Assembly: GCA_963752695.1 (NCBI GenBank)
Contig: CAVVZB010000001.1
Location: 620,001 to 684,000 of the forward strand
DNA: 64,000 bases
Direction of reading: 5' to 3'
Source: Bog-113 sp963752695
GTDB taxonomy: Bacteria; Acidobacteriota; Terriglobia; Bryobacterales; Bryobacteraceae
Positions within the stretch are counted from its first letter, which is position 1, and every line of letters starts with the position of its first letter. Shown here piece by piece: positions 31,818 to 40,971 of the stretch. The position numbers and the translations under genes were made by a program. Under the pieces are notes generated by a model. The model had not been told where the DNA came from and did no database searches. It saw only the letters and a program-made list of their open reading frames with translations.

Positions 31818-33695
31818 ATGATGGCCAATTACCTTCGCGATGGGATCGCCCGCCGCACTTGTGCAGTTTTGTGCACGTCTCTGTTGTTCGCCGGCGTTTT
31901 GCCGGCTCAGACGAATGCGCGCATCGATTCCGCTACCGGGGGCCTCGGCTGGCTGACCCGCCCTTACCAGGCTCGTAGCGTTCCCGCGATCAGCTTAGCC
32001 AATTCTCCGCGGCTGCAGACGTTGATCCGCGCGGGCAACTTATACGTGACCGCGCAGGACGTGGTGGCGCTTGCCATTGAAAACAATATCGACGTAGAAG
32101 TTCAGCGATACACGCCGCTCCTGTCACGGGAGGTGCTGCGGCGCGCCGAAAGCGGCGGAGTATTGCGCAACCCTGGAACGGGCGTGGCGCAAGGGCCTAC
32201 CAGCGTAAGCCTGACCGGTGTCAGCCTCAATGGAAACGGCGGCGTGTCCGCGGGAGGAAGTGGTGTGAGCTCGGGAATCTTGACGCAGCTCGGGCCCTCC
32301 ATTCCGAACCTGGACCCGTCCATCATCGGCTATGCGAATTTTCAGCACATTACCAGTCCGCAGAGCAATACGTCTCTGGTCGGCACCACGGAGTTCATCC
32401 AGGACAGCCGTACCTATCAGATTGGCTATTCGCAGAGCTGGCTGTTCGGGCTTAGCGCGCAGCTGACCTACGCCAGCCAGCACGCGAAAGTGAATAGCAC
32501 GTTCTTTGCGCTGAACCCCTATGTCAACGGCAATCTAGACCTTACGGTCACTCAGAATCTGCTCAACGGTTTCGGCTCAGCCGTGAATGGCCGCAATATC
32601 CGCGTTCAGAAAAATAATCTGAAAGTGAGTGACCTTCAATTCAAAAGTCAATTGATCAACACTATTTCCTCAGTACTCAATCTGTACTGGGATCTAGTAA
32701 GTTTCAACCAGGATCTGCGCGCTCGTGAGCAAGAGGTGCAAACCGCGCAGCAGTTGTTCGACGACAACAAGAAGCAGGTGGAGATTGGCACGCTCGCGGA
32801 AATCGAAGTCACGCGCGCCGAATCTCAGCTCTATGCCGCCAAGCAGGATTTGATCATTTCACAGACGAACTTATCGCAGCAGGAAACTGTTCTCAAGAAC
32901 GCTCTCAGCCGCTCCGGTGTGGCGACTTCCGATCTGGCGGACGTTCATGTTGTTCCGCTCGATAAGATTGTGGTCCCGCAGAAGGACGAAGTTCGCCCGG
33001 TCGATCAGTTAGTTGGTGAAGCGTCCCACCGCCGGATCGAAGTAGAAACCAGCCGGATCAACCTGGATAGTAAGCAAATGAATCTTGTCGGTATCAAGAA
33101 TTCGTTGAAGCCGACCCTTCAAGCTTTCGCGGAACTTACCAACAACGGACTTACGGGCGACCTTTCGCCGGGCGCTTCGTCTCTCAATCTTCCGTTCTCC
33201 GGTGGCTACGGAAACTTACTCGGGCAGATCTTCCGCCGCAACTATCCGAACTACTCGGCGGGATTCTCACTCAACATTCCGTTGCGGAACCGGGCGGCGC
33301 AGTCGGACTACGTGACCAGCTTGATCGAAATCCGGCAGGACGAACTGACGCTCCAAAAGAGTTTGAATCAGGTACGCGTTGACGTGCAGAATGCAGTGAT
33401 CGGATTGCAACAAGCCCGGGCCCGCTACGATGCCGCGGTGCAAGCCCGCATCCTGGCTTCACAAACGCTGGATGCGGATCAGAAGAAGCTAAACCTTGGT
33501 GCGGCTACGGCGTTTCAAGTGGTTCAGGATCAACGCGATTTCGCCAACTCGCAAAGTTCCGAAGCGCAGGCAATGGCCAACTATAGCCACGCGCGCATTC
33601 AGTTTGATCAGGCGCTCGGCACCACGCTCGAAGTGAACAACGTGTCGATGGCGGAAGCGATGCAAGGAAAAGTCACCAGTGTGCCGAACCACTAG
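31818..33695 (+). CDS. TolC-family outer-membrane efflux protein (first of two)
   Basis: 625 residues with a signal region ending near LLFAGVLPAQTNA. The N-terminal 100 residues hold NLYVTAQDVVALAIENNIDVEVQRYTPLL, the start of the first outer-membrane efflux repeat; a Gly/Ser-rich insert follows (about 115-160). Long helical repeats typical of the periplasmic tunnel include QDLRAREQEVQTAQQLFDDN and KQVEIGTLAEIEVTRAESQL, repeated in the second half as QQARARYDAAVQARILASQT. It should export small molecules or proteins with an inner-membrane pump, but no HlyD-, RND- or ABC-type gene is adjacent. A close paralogue follows 10 bases later. A Met directly after the first (MMANY) leaves the start uncertain by one codon. 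Confidence 0.9.
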   Translation: MMANYLRDGIARRTCAVLCTSLLFAGVLPAQTNARIDSATGGLGWLTRPYQARSVPAISLANSPRLQTLIRAGNLYVTAQDVVALAIENNIDVEVQRYTPLLSREVLRRAESGGVLRNPGTGVAQGPTSVSLTGVSLNGNGGVSAGGSGVSSGILTQLGPSIPNLDPSIIGYANFQHITSPQSNTSLVGTTEFIQDSRTYQIGYSQSWLFGLSAQLTYASQHAKVNSTFFALNPYVNGNLDLTVTQNLLNGFGSAVNGRNIRVQKNNLKVSDLQFKSQLINTISSVLNLYWDLVSFNQDLRAREQEVQTAQQLFDDNKKQVEIGTLAEIEVTRAESQLYAAKQDLIISQTNLSQQETVLKNALSRSGVATSDLADVHVVPLDKIVVPQKDEVRPVDQLVGEASHRRIEVETSRINLDSKQMNLVGIKNSLKPTLQAFAELTNNGLTGDLSPGASSLNLPFSGGYGNLLGQIFRRNYPNYSAGFSLNIPLRNRAAQSDYVTSLIEIRQDELTLQKSLNQVRVDVQNAVIGLQQARARYDAAVQARILASQTLDADQKKLNLGAATAFQVVQDQRDFANSQSSEAQAMANYSHARIQFDQALGTTLEVNNVSMAEAMQGKVTSVPNH

Positions 33696-33705
33696 GGTCA
33701 GAGCC

Positions 33706-35622
33706 ATGAAGACGCGCACTTATTTCAGCAAGTCCATCGCCGCCGCCCTCGCGTGTCTCTGGCCGTGCGTCGCCACCGCTCAAGTGACGGCTGATTCGAT
33801 AGCCCCCACCCGGCCGTCAGCGCCGATACTCTGGAGGCCGTATCTACCGGCCGATGTACCTCCCGTCCGGCTAAATAACTCGAACCGGATGCGCGATTTG
33901 ATCCGCGCCGGAAAGCTTTATCTTACGGCCCAGGACGCGATTGCCTTGGCTCTAGAGAATAATATCGATATTGAAGTAGCGCGTTACACTCCGCTTTCAC
34001 TCGAGTGGAGCCTGGAAAGAGCCCAAGCCGGTGGAGCACTGCCTGGCGTTCCCAGTGGCGCTACGGCGAGTAACTCCGTAGCGAGTGGACAAGGTGTTCT
34101 GGGTAGTCAGGCAGCGGCGGGCGTAAGTAACGGCGGCAACGCCAACAATCGGAGTTCGGGTAACACGACCATTACGCAGGTCGGCCCCGTGGCCCAAACC
34201 TTCGACCCCTCCATCCAGGGTTCCACCGCGTTTAGTCACAAGACCTTGCCGCAGTTCGATCAGGTGCAGACGTTTAACCCTGTGCTTATCGACAATGCAC
34301 GTGTGTATAGCACCTCGTATCAACAGGGCTTCCTAAGCGGAGGCAGCGTCAATGTCTCTTACAACAACCATTACCTGAACGAGAACGCGATTACCGACGT
34401 TCTCAATCCGTCCGTCGCGCCCACTCTGTCGGTTTCTCTCCAACAGAACTTACTGCAGGGTTTCGGGGCTAAAGTTGGTGGAAGACAGATCGAAGTAGCT
34501 AAGATCAACCTGCGCACGTCGGACTTGAATTTCCGTTCTCAATTGATCACCACGATTGTCAACGTGCTGAACGCTTATTACGCGCTCGTTGGCGACTACG
34601 AAAATGTGAAAGCCAAGCAGTCAGCCCGCGATGTCGCCCAGAACCTTCTAGAAGATAGCCGCAAGCAAGTGCAGATTGGATCGCTGGCTGATATCGACTT
34701 AATCACCTCCGAATCGCAGGTAGCCTCCACCGGGCAGGATCTGGTCAACGCCCAAGTCGCCTTGGATCAGCAATCGGTCATTCTGAAAAACCTGATCAGC
34801 CGCACCGGAATTGGCGACCCGCTCATCGCGAGCGTGGAGATTGTCCCCCTCGACCGCATCGTGATGCCGCCCGATGATAACGATATCCCGGCAATGCGCG
34901 ACCTAGTCACCCGCGCCGCCGCCAACCGCAATGATCTTCAGGCGGAGACCGCAAGCCTCCAGTCCACCGAGATCTCCAATCTCGGTACGCGCAGCGGTTT
35001 GCTTCCCTCGTTACAACTGTTCGCGTCCACAAGCAACGCCGGTACGGCCGGCTCTCCGCATCCGGCCAACATTTTCGGATTTCAATTGACGCCGGACGCT
35101 TACTTCGTCGGTGGTTTGGGCAAGGCGCTCGGACAGATTTTCCGGCGCGATTTTCCCTCCGAAAACGCGGGGTTTTTTGCATCGGTGCCGCTGAAGAACC
35201 GCCAAGCGCAGGCCGATTTCGGCATCGACCAGCTTTCCCTCCGGCAGCAACAGCTCGCCAATGCCAAGGACCTGAAGCAGAACCAGGTAGACATCCTCAA
35301 CTCAGTGGTGGCCTTGCGCCAGGCCAGAGCCCGTTATGACGCCGCCGCGCATGCCCGCGTACTGGACGCCCAACTGCTCGAGAGCGAACAAAAGAAGTTC
35401 GGCCTGGGCGCTTCAACGCCATACAACGTCATCCAGCAGCAGCGAGACCTTGTCGCCGCGCAAGCAACCGAGATTGCCGCGCTGGTTAGTTACTCCAATG
35501 CCCGCGTGAATCTGGATCAAACCCTGGGCGCCACACTGGAGACTAATCACGTCTCCATTGCGGGGGCGCGCGCGGGCAGGTTAGCCCAAGCATCCGTGCT
35601 TCCGGCGAACTTGCCCCAGTAG
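33706..35622 (+). CDS. TolC-family outer-membrane efflux protein (second of two)
   Basis: About 638 residues from the ATG at 33706 (MKTRTYFSKSIAAALACLWP), the signal-peptide start; an earlier in-frame ATG lies inside the preceding gene. It is a clear paralogue of its upstream neighbour: KLYLTAQDAIALALENNIDIEVARYTPL matches NLYVTAQDVVALAIENNID, and the repeats QVQIGSLADIDLITSESQ and RQARARYDAAAHARVL also correspond. A low-complexity Gly/Asn/Ser insert lies at about 115-165. A tandem duplication is the likely origin. No pump component is adjacent. It could form its own trimer or mix with the first protein. Confidence 0.9.
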   Translation: MKTRTYFSKSIAAALACLWPCVATAQVTADSIAPTRPSAPILWRPYLPADVPPVRLNNSNRMRDLIRAGKLYLTAQDAIALALENNIDIEVARYTPLSLEWSLERAQAGGALPGVPSGATASNSVASGQGVLGSQAAAGVSNGGNANNRSSGNTTITQVGPVAQTFDPSIQGSTAFSHKTLPQFDQVQTFNPVLIDNARVYSTSYQQGFLSGGSVNVSYNNHYLNENAITDVLNPSVAPTLSVSLQQNLLQGFGAKVGGRQIEVAKINLRTSDLNFRSQLITTIVNVLNAYYALVGDYENVKAKQSARDVAQNLLEDSRKQVQIGSLADIDLITSESQVASTGQDLVNAQVALDQQSVILKNLISRTGIGDPLIASVEIVPLDRIVMPPDDNDIPAMRDLVTRAAANRNDLQAETASLQSTEISNLGTRSGLLPSLQLFASTSNAGTAGSPHPANIFGFQLTPDAYFVGGLGKALGQIFRRDFPSENAGFFASVPLKNRQAQADFGIDQLSLRQQQLANAKDLKQNQVDILNSVVALRQARARYDAAAHARVLDAQLLESEQKKFGLGASTPYNVIQQQRDLVAAQATEIAALVSYSNARVNLDQTLGATLETNHVSIAGARAGRLAQASVLPANLPQ

Positions 35623-35690
35623 TTGCGAAATCTCTTGATATAGACCAGCGGCGCGGGCCACATCAGTTATTCTCGGGTCCCGCCCTCCGC

Positions 35691-36722
35691 ATGATTAATA
35701 ACGTCAGTCCGCCTACCCCATCCCTCACCGGACTCCGCAAAGCCGCCATGCTGATGGTTCTGGTAGGCGAAACCGCGGGCGCGGAACTCCTCAAACAATT
35801 CACCGAAGAAGAAGTCCAGATGATCAGCCGGGAGATCGCCCGTGTCCCGCAGATCAGCTCCGAACAGGCCGCCGCCATCCTGCAGGAATTTGACCAGCTC
35901 GCTATTGCGCGCGAATACGTGGTCAAAGGCGGTCTCGATTATGCCAAGAAGATGCTGATTGGCGCGTTTGGCGTCGATTCCTCCAAGAAGCTGGTCGATA
36001 ATGTTGTCCAAGCGCTGGGGCCGGACATGGGGACCTTCGATATTCTTCACCGAGCCGACCCCGCACAACTCGCGCGCTTCATTCACAGCGAGCATCCTCA
36101 GACCGTAGCGTTGATCCTCTCGCACCTTGGCACTACGCAGGCCGCCGCGCTGCTCACTTCGCTGCCGGCTCCGATGCGAGCCGATGTCGCGCTCCGAATG
36201 GCCAGTCTCGATCAAATCACGCCCGATGTGATCCATAAAATCGCCACCGTAATCAGCCGGAAGCTTCAGGCCCTGGGTGAGTCCAACCGGGAGTCTTATG
36301 GGGGGGTGCAAGCCGTGACCGAAATGCTGAATCGGTTAGACTCGGGCTTCAGTAAGGATCTTCTCGACGCTATTCAGGCCCAGGACCCTAACATGGGCGA
36401 CACCATTCGGCAACTGATGTTTGTGTTCGAAGATCTCCTATTGATTGATATCAACGGCATGAAGGAACTAACTCCGCGGATCGATCGCAAGGTCTTGACG
36501 ATGGCGTTGAAAGGCACTAGCGAGCGCCTGCGTGCCCACTTCTTCCAGTGCTTATCCAATCGCGGAGCGGACATGATGAAAGAAGATATTGAATCGCTTG
36601 GCCCGGTAAAGATTCGAGAGGTGGAAGTCGCGCAACAGAGCATCATCGCTTTGGTACGTACGCTCGAAACGGAAGGCGTGCTCAGCCTAAAGGGTTCGGC
36701 CAGCGAGCAATACGTGGTCTGA
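35691..36722 (+). CDS. fliG: Flagellar motor switch protein FliG, isolated copy
   Basis: Rotor protein that meets the stator and sets torque direction. 343 residues with the N-terminal (about 15-100), middle (about 110-190; HSEHPQTVALILSHL carries the EHPQ signature) and C-terminal (about 230-335) domains. The torque-bearing charges are kept in type: Lys in MALKGTSERL, Arg in LSNRGADMM, Glu-Asp in MKEDIESL and Lys in GPVKIREVE, corresponding to K264, R281, D288/D289 and R297 of E. coli. So it looks functional. No other flagellar gene lies within the window. Starts at an ATG; converges on the glycosidase with no gap. Confidence 0.93.
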   Translation: MINNVSPPTPSLTGLRKAAMLMVLVGETAGAELLKQFTEEEVQMISREIARVPQISSEQAAAILQEFDQLAIAREYVVKGGLDYAKKMLIGAFGVDSSKKLVDNVVQALGPDMGTFDILHRADPAQLARFIHSEHPQTVALILSHLGTTQAAALLTSLPAPMRADVALRMASLDQITPDVIHKIATVISRKLQALGESNRESYGGVQAVTEMLNRLDSGFSKDLLDAIQAQDPNMGDTIRQLMFVFEDLLLIDINGMKELTPRIDRKVLTMALKGTSERLRAHFFQCLSNRGADMMKEDIESLGPVKIREVEVAQQSIIALVRTLETEGVLSLKGSASEQYVV

Positions 36723-39161
36723 TCACCAACTTACCGTAACCCGCTGATATCCCGGTCCATCGGGAAATCGAATGTGTAGAACGTCCCCATCCACCGTACC
36801 GCCGTTTACCTTTAAGCCGGCGCGATTGACTCGCAGCACCAAGTCACACGTAGTCCCGCCCATTCCCGCGAATGTAGCGGCACGCGCCAACTGAGAAAGA
36901 CACTTTACTTGACTGGTCACCGCTCCTGGCGCAGGCGCTTGGTGAGGCATCCCGATCTCGACATCTGGCAGCGGAATTGTCAGAGTGGGTGCCAGCATCG
37001 CTCGCATTCCCGCGCAGCTTTTCGCCGCCCCGCAGAGACGAAACGCCCGGGAACTCTTTGCAGCAACGCGCAGCCGCCCGTGTTCCCGTGTTAGCTCCAG
37101 ATCCACGTGCCCGGCCCCTAGCGGTACGTTACGAACCTTCACTTCATTCCACCCGGCCGGTAGATTAGGCTCCACGCGCAAAGTGTCGTGCGCCGCATCC
37201 CAACTAAGTCCCAGCAATCCACGCAGCGCGGGGGTCAGTACCATCGCCGACGACCAGGTCTGATGCGAACTGCTACGTCCGAGCGGCTCATAGAAGGCTC
37301 CAGACAGTAACTCCGTGCATCCGCCTAGGTCCTGAGACCAGGTCAGCATCAGGTTCTGGTATAAGTGCGATTCCGCCGAAAGGGTTTGTCCAGCCCGATA
37401 CTCCGCCATTGAGACCCAGCCGGTAAACAAGGGCCATACGGTGCCTTGGTGATAACTGATTGGATCGTATATGGGGGCATTTTCGGACAAGTCGCGCGTG
37501 CCCCAATCCGTGGAAAACTCCGCCGATGCCCAGCGCTCGAACATGGACGACGCGTTAGGTAACTCCAGAGTCCCGGCCCACCACGCAATAGACGGGAAAA
37601 CGGTCGCCGCCTTGTCCGTACTTCCATCGGCGTTATAGCTGAACGCAAAGAATCGGGCCGCGGGGTCATAGTATTCACTGGTCAACTTACCGCGTATTTG
37701 CTGGGCAACCGTGGCCGCCTGACGGGCAAGGACCTGGTCTTTCATCATCGTTGCTAGCCGCTCCATGGCGCTCGACGATTGTTGATCGAGCGCAGCTAGA
37801 TAGATTTCCTGGTGCGGCATCGCGGGAGGCCACGATTCCACCCATGCCGTACCTTGCGAGTTGTCGTAGATTCCGTCGCCGTCGGAATCGTGTGCGCGCG
37901 TAAACGCGTAAGCCCGCTTGACCGCGTCCCAATGCTTGGCAAGAAACGCTGTGTCGCCAGTGACATTGACATAGTCTTCCATCGCCATAACTAACAGCGG
38001 AGTCGAATCGGCAGCCGCATAGAAATAAGGAGTCGACTTCCAATCGACTAAGTCCGCGGCTTGCGAGAACTCATGCATGATCTTGCCATCCGCTCGCTGC
38101 CGCCGGAACAGAAAGTCCAGCGCCTCGCGGCTGAGTGCGAAGTCGCCGTAACTATGTATGGCGTATAACGTAAATTCCGTATCGCGTCCGAAGAACCACC
38201 CATACCCCGGGCGGGCAGAGTCAGCCGAAGCGTAGTAACCAGCCACTAAGCCCGTCTCGTCATGAAACTGGACCTGCGCCTGGTCAATTGCAACTTCCGC
38301 CCAGCGGATTGCCTGATCGAAGCGCGGGTCCGGCGTCTCCACGGTAAGCCGCCGGTCGAAGAAGTGCGTGTAGTAGTCGTGCGTCGAACGATAGAGAGCC
38401 GGTACTTGCTCATTCAACGCGGCCAACAAGGACGGGCAATCTTTCGTAGCGCCAGAGACCATCAGCAGAGGATAGAATCGGCTGCTATCCACTTTAGGAT
38501 CAAAGCGCAACTTAAATTCTACGGGGTAAGTCTGCGGCCGCTCCTGGTAAGGCGCCATCACTCCCGGTAGTGCTCCGGGTATCGCTACTCCGCCGGTTAA
38601 AGAATCGCTGTCGGTATGTAAGAGATAAGAACCGCTTGTCCCTTGTTTCACCCACTCAGCGCTCGGGCGTCCAAAGTTCGCGGCGGGCCACATGCGCAGC
38701 ATTTCCGGGGTAAATCGAAACGTCAACGTCAAAGGCCGTATGGACTGAATCTCATACAGCACAACCGCGCCCGCTCCCGCCACACTACCTCCGCGTGGGG
38801 AAAACATATGCTGCTTTACGGTAAACGCCGCGTGAGAGTAAATGATCGTCGTCCGCTCCGGATTCACTTCGATTTGCGCGGCATACTGATTCACATCGAT
38901 GGGCACCGGGTAGTCATCCAGGTCAGCCTCAATGTGAAAATGACTAAGCACTTTGACCGGAAACGTCCAAGCTTCGAATACTCCGTTCTGTTGGCCGAAA
39001 ACCGCTCCATGCTCTGCCGCCACGCTAAACGGCTTCGCCCATTCCGCCGCTCTTGTAATCGCCATGTCACTTGCCTGCATCGGCCAAGCGGGCAAGGGAT
39101 GTAAGTCCTCGGCGCGCGCCAGAGTTACTGCGATCCAAATCAAAATTCCCACGCGGTTCAT
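36723..39161 (-). CDS. Exported six-hairpin glycosidase (debranching/GH63-like)
   Basis: 812 residues with a signal peptide (MNRVGILIWIAVTLARAE). The N-terminal half (about 20-270) is a beta-sandwich of the kind found ahead of (alpha/alpha)6 barrels; the barrel spans about 280-650. Its entrance motif GYGWFFGRDTEFTLYAIHSYGDF has the Asp of glycogen-debranching and GH63/GH15-like enzymes, and the pocket acids probably lie in DSDGDGIYDNSQGTAWVESW and EHLYQ-type later helices. A C-terminal beta-domain (about 700-812) may bind glycan. Substrate unknown: an alpha-glucan or other plant or microbial oligosaccharide. It overlaps the ThuA gene by 4 bases and is the last gene of the kir-thuA-glycosidase set. 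Confidence 0.82.
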   Translation of the reverse strand: MNRVGILIWIAVTLARAEDLHPLPAWPMQASDMAITRAAEWAKPFSVAAEHGAVFGQQNGVFEAWTFPVKVLSHFHIEADLDDYPVPIDVNQYAAQIEVNPERTTIIYSHAAFTVKQHMFSPRGGSVAGAGAVVLYEIQSIRPLTLTFRFTPEMLRMWPAANFGRPSAEWVKQGTSGSYLLHTDSDSLTGGVAIPGALPGVMAPYQERPQTYPVEFKLRFDPKVDSSRFYPLLMVSGATKDCPSLLAALNEQVPALYRSTHDYYTHFFDRRLTVETPDPRFDQAIRWAEVAIDQAQVQFHDETGLVAGYYASADSARPGYGWFFGRDTEFTLYAIHSYGDFALSREALDFLFRRQRADGKIMHEFSQAADLVDWKSTPYFYAAADSTPLLVMAMEDYVNVTGDTAFLAKHWDAVKRAYAFTRAHDSDGDGIYDNSQGTAWVESWPPAMPHQEIYLAALDQQSSSAMERLATMMKDQVLARQAATVAQQIRGKLTSEYYDPAARFFAFSYNADGSTDKAATVFPSIAWWAGTLELPNASSMFERWASAEFSTDWGTRDLSENAPIYDPISYHQGTVWPLFTGWVSMAEYRAGQTLSAESHLYQNLMLTWSQDLGGCTELLSGAFYEPLGRSSSHQTWSSAMVLTPALRGLLGLSWDAAHDTLRVEPNLPAGWNEVKVRNVPLGAGHVDLELTREHGRLRVAAKSSRAFRLCGAAKSCAGMRAMLAPTLTIPLPDVEIGMPHQAPAPGAVTSQVKCLSQLARAATFAGMGGTTCDLVLRVNRAGLKVNGGTVDGDVLHIRFPDGPGYQRVTVSW

Positions 39162-39994
39162 TTATCGGATACCATCGGTATGTCGGTGTTCATTATCGGG
39201 CGCGGAGTTACATCCGCTTCCGTCAAACCCATAGCCCATTTGATCGCTTCCACATACATGCGCTGTATATCCGGCCGGTCGTACACGGCTTGCTCATGAC
39301 CCAAGGTACAAGAAAATACACGGCCTTTTCCGTACATTCGCGCCCAGGCAACGGGGAAGTCCTTGTCCGTGCGGTGAACCCCGGGCTTAGTAAGATCCAC
39401 GGACGTCGTATCCAGACTCATCAGTACACGAACCTTTTCGCGAGAGTAATTCTTAAGTTGATAGATCTCATCGTTGATCACGAATTGCGGACCGAATTGA
39501 CGCATCCCCGGAAACTTACCGTCTTCGATGTTGATGCGTGCTTCCTGATGCCAGGGATGCTGATCGAAGTAGCCCCCGATCATGTCGCCGTAGGCCGGCC
39601 AGGTGAAGAGCGTGTCCGTTCCCGTATGGCCTCCGATGAAACCTTTCCCGTCGTCGTGCACGAACGACAGTAACGCTTGTTTCTGCTCCTCGTCCATGGC
39701 GAGTTCGCCCGTCGTATAGAAGTAAACCGCGTCGAAGTCGTTCAGGTTCTTGCCGTTCTTTTCCCGCTTCTTCTTCGTGATGCACGCCGTATCCGTGCGA
39801 AGGTAAGTTTCCCAGAGACCCGTTTCCTGCCCCAAGCGCCACAGAGTGCCCATGGCATACGGCGCCGAATCATGCTCGTAGCCTTGACTTGCCCCGATCA
39901 CGAGCAGCCGTTTCTTCTGCGGAGCCGACCACAGCCCGCCCGTTGGCGCGAGAGCCAGGCAGGCAGCAACGGCGATTAGCACTAATCTCGGCAC
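39158..39994 (-). CDS. Exported ThuA-domain protein (glutamine amidotransferase-like fold)
   Basis: 278 residues with a signal peptide (MPRLVLIAVAACLALAPTGG). The fold is the ThuA/trehalose-utilization flavodoxin-like fold: KRLLVIGASQGYEHDS, DFDAVYFYTTGELA, FVHDDGKGFIGGHTGTDT, VAWARMYGKGRVFSCTLGHE. Characterised members oxidise disaccharides such as trehalose to keto-sugars, or act with dehydrogenases. It lacks the Cys-His-Glu triad of true amidotransferases, as expected for this family. It overlaps the glycosidase gene by 4 bases and follows the Kir channel gene by 10. The combination suggests sugar use, with the channel perhaps incidental; that is inference. Confidence 0.85.
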   Translation of the reverse strand: MPRLVLIAVAACLALAPTGGLWSAPQKKRLLVIGASQGYEHDSAPYAMGTLWRLGQETGLWETYLRTDTACITKKKREKNGKNLNDFDAVYFYTTGELAMDEEQKQALLSFVHDDGKGFIGGHTGTDTLFTWPAYGDMIGGYFDQHPWHQEARINIEDGKFPGMRQFGPQFVINDEIYQLKNYSREKVRVLMSLDTTSVDLTKPGVHRTDKDFPVAWARMYGKGRVFSCTLGHEQAVYDRPDIQRMYVEAIKWAMGLTEADVTPRPIMNTDIPMVSDK

Positions 39995-40004
39995 AGACCT
40001 TCCT

Positions 40005-40925
40005 TCAAAGCAGGTTATAAGCGCTCACGTCGCCCACCTCCAGCACCATATCACCCTGATCGTTAATAGCAAAAGCCGGCCTGAATTTTCCGTTCCAGAT
40101 CAACTCGTCATAACGATAGGAGAACCGCTGATGCACGGTTTGCGAGAACGTCTCATCCCAGCCTTTAATTAGGACCAGGAACTCGGCTTGGCGCGTTTGC
40201 AGATCTTCCTGAGTCAACCCCGCCATCGGACTGTCTGCCGAAATAGGATGCACGATGGTCCATGTCAGCGGGAAGAATAAAACTTTGTCGCGCTCGAGCG
40301 ATAGCGGCTTGAAGTCACGCCGAAGTTCCCCGTTCACCGGATCGACCAACATGAGTGTAACCGTCGCCTCCAATTCCATCAGCGAGTTCTGCCGCCGATT
40401 CACGATGCGGAACTGGAAGGAGTTGCCGTCCTGATAAGGCGTCATCATGGCCCGTTCACTGAAACCAATACGCGCCGAAGGTTTAGAGACACGTCCCAGT
40501 AGAACCCCTGTGGCTACCGCGAATCCTAAAAGCCCCAGCAGTGCCTCAAGCGCCGCCACCAGATTGGCCGCACGGCTATGCGGAGCAATCGCCCCGAACC
40601 CGACCGTCGTCAGCGTCTGCGAACTGAAGAACACGTCCGAGAGAAAGCGGTCGACATGTAAGCCGGACTCGATTCCACCTTGCAGCGCGTTCGGTCCCAG
40701 AAGGTAGTAAATGCACGCGAACACGATGTTCACCGTCGCATACGCGATCAGAATATGCGCGAAGAAACGCCCCCACGACATTGTCACCAGCCGCAGATAC
40801 GGATGCACGTCTCGCCAATCCGTGCCACGCCGAACCACGTTGAACGTGCCATCCGGATTGATCGCGCGCCGCAACTTACCGCTGTACTGCTGAGTTAAAC
40901 CCGGATCGAAACTCGGCTTTTGCAT
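40005..40925 (-). CDS. Prokaryotic inward-rectifier potassium channel (KirBac type) with a GFG filter
   Basis: 306 residues: a slide helix (RRGTDWRDVHPYLRLVTMSW, about 32-51), TM1 (about 55-77), pore helix and filter (about 95-115), TM2 (about 120-143), then the Kir immunoglobulin-like cytoplasmic domain (about 150-300, RIVNRRQNSLMELEATVTLM). The filter reads TLTTVGFGAIAP: residues T107-V108-G109-F110-G111, so GFG in place of the usual GYG, and A112 where most Kir channels have Asp. GFG also occurs in mammalian Kir6. No N-terminal signal. It is 10 bases ahead of the ThuA gene and divergent from an M23 peptidase. Lipid- and cation-gated inner-membrane K+ flux is the expected role. Confidence 0.92.
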   Translation of the reverse strand: MQKPSFDPGLTQQYSGKLRRAINPDGTFNVVRRGTDWRDVHPYLRLVTMSWGRFFAHILIAYATVNIVFACIYYLLGPNALQGGIESGLHVDRFLSDVFFSSQTLTTVGFGAIAPHSRAANLVAALEALLGLLGFAVATGVLLGRVSKPSARIGFSERAMMTPYQDGNSFQFRIVNRRQNSLMELEATVTLMLVDPVNGELRRDFKPLSLERDKVLFFPLTWTIVHPISADSPMAGLTQEDLQTRQAEFLVLIKGWDETFSQTVHQRFSYRYDELIWNGKFRPAFAINDQGDMVLEVGDVSAYNLL

Positions 40926-40971
40926 TTTCAGAGTTTACAAAGGACCTAATGGCACACTCATACATGGCCCA

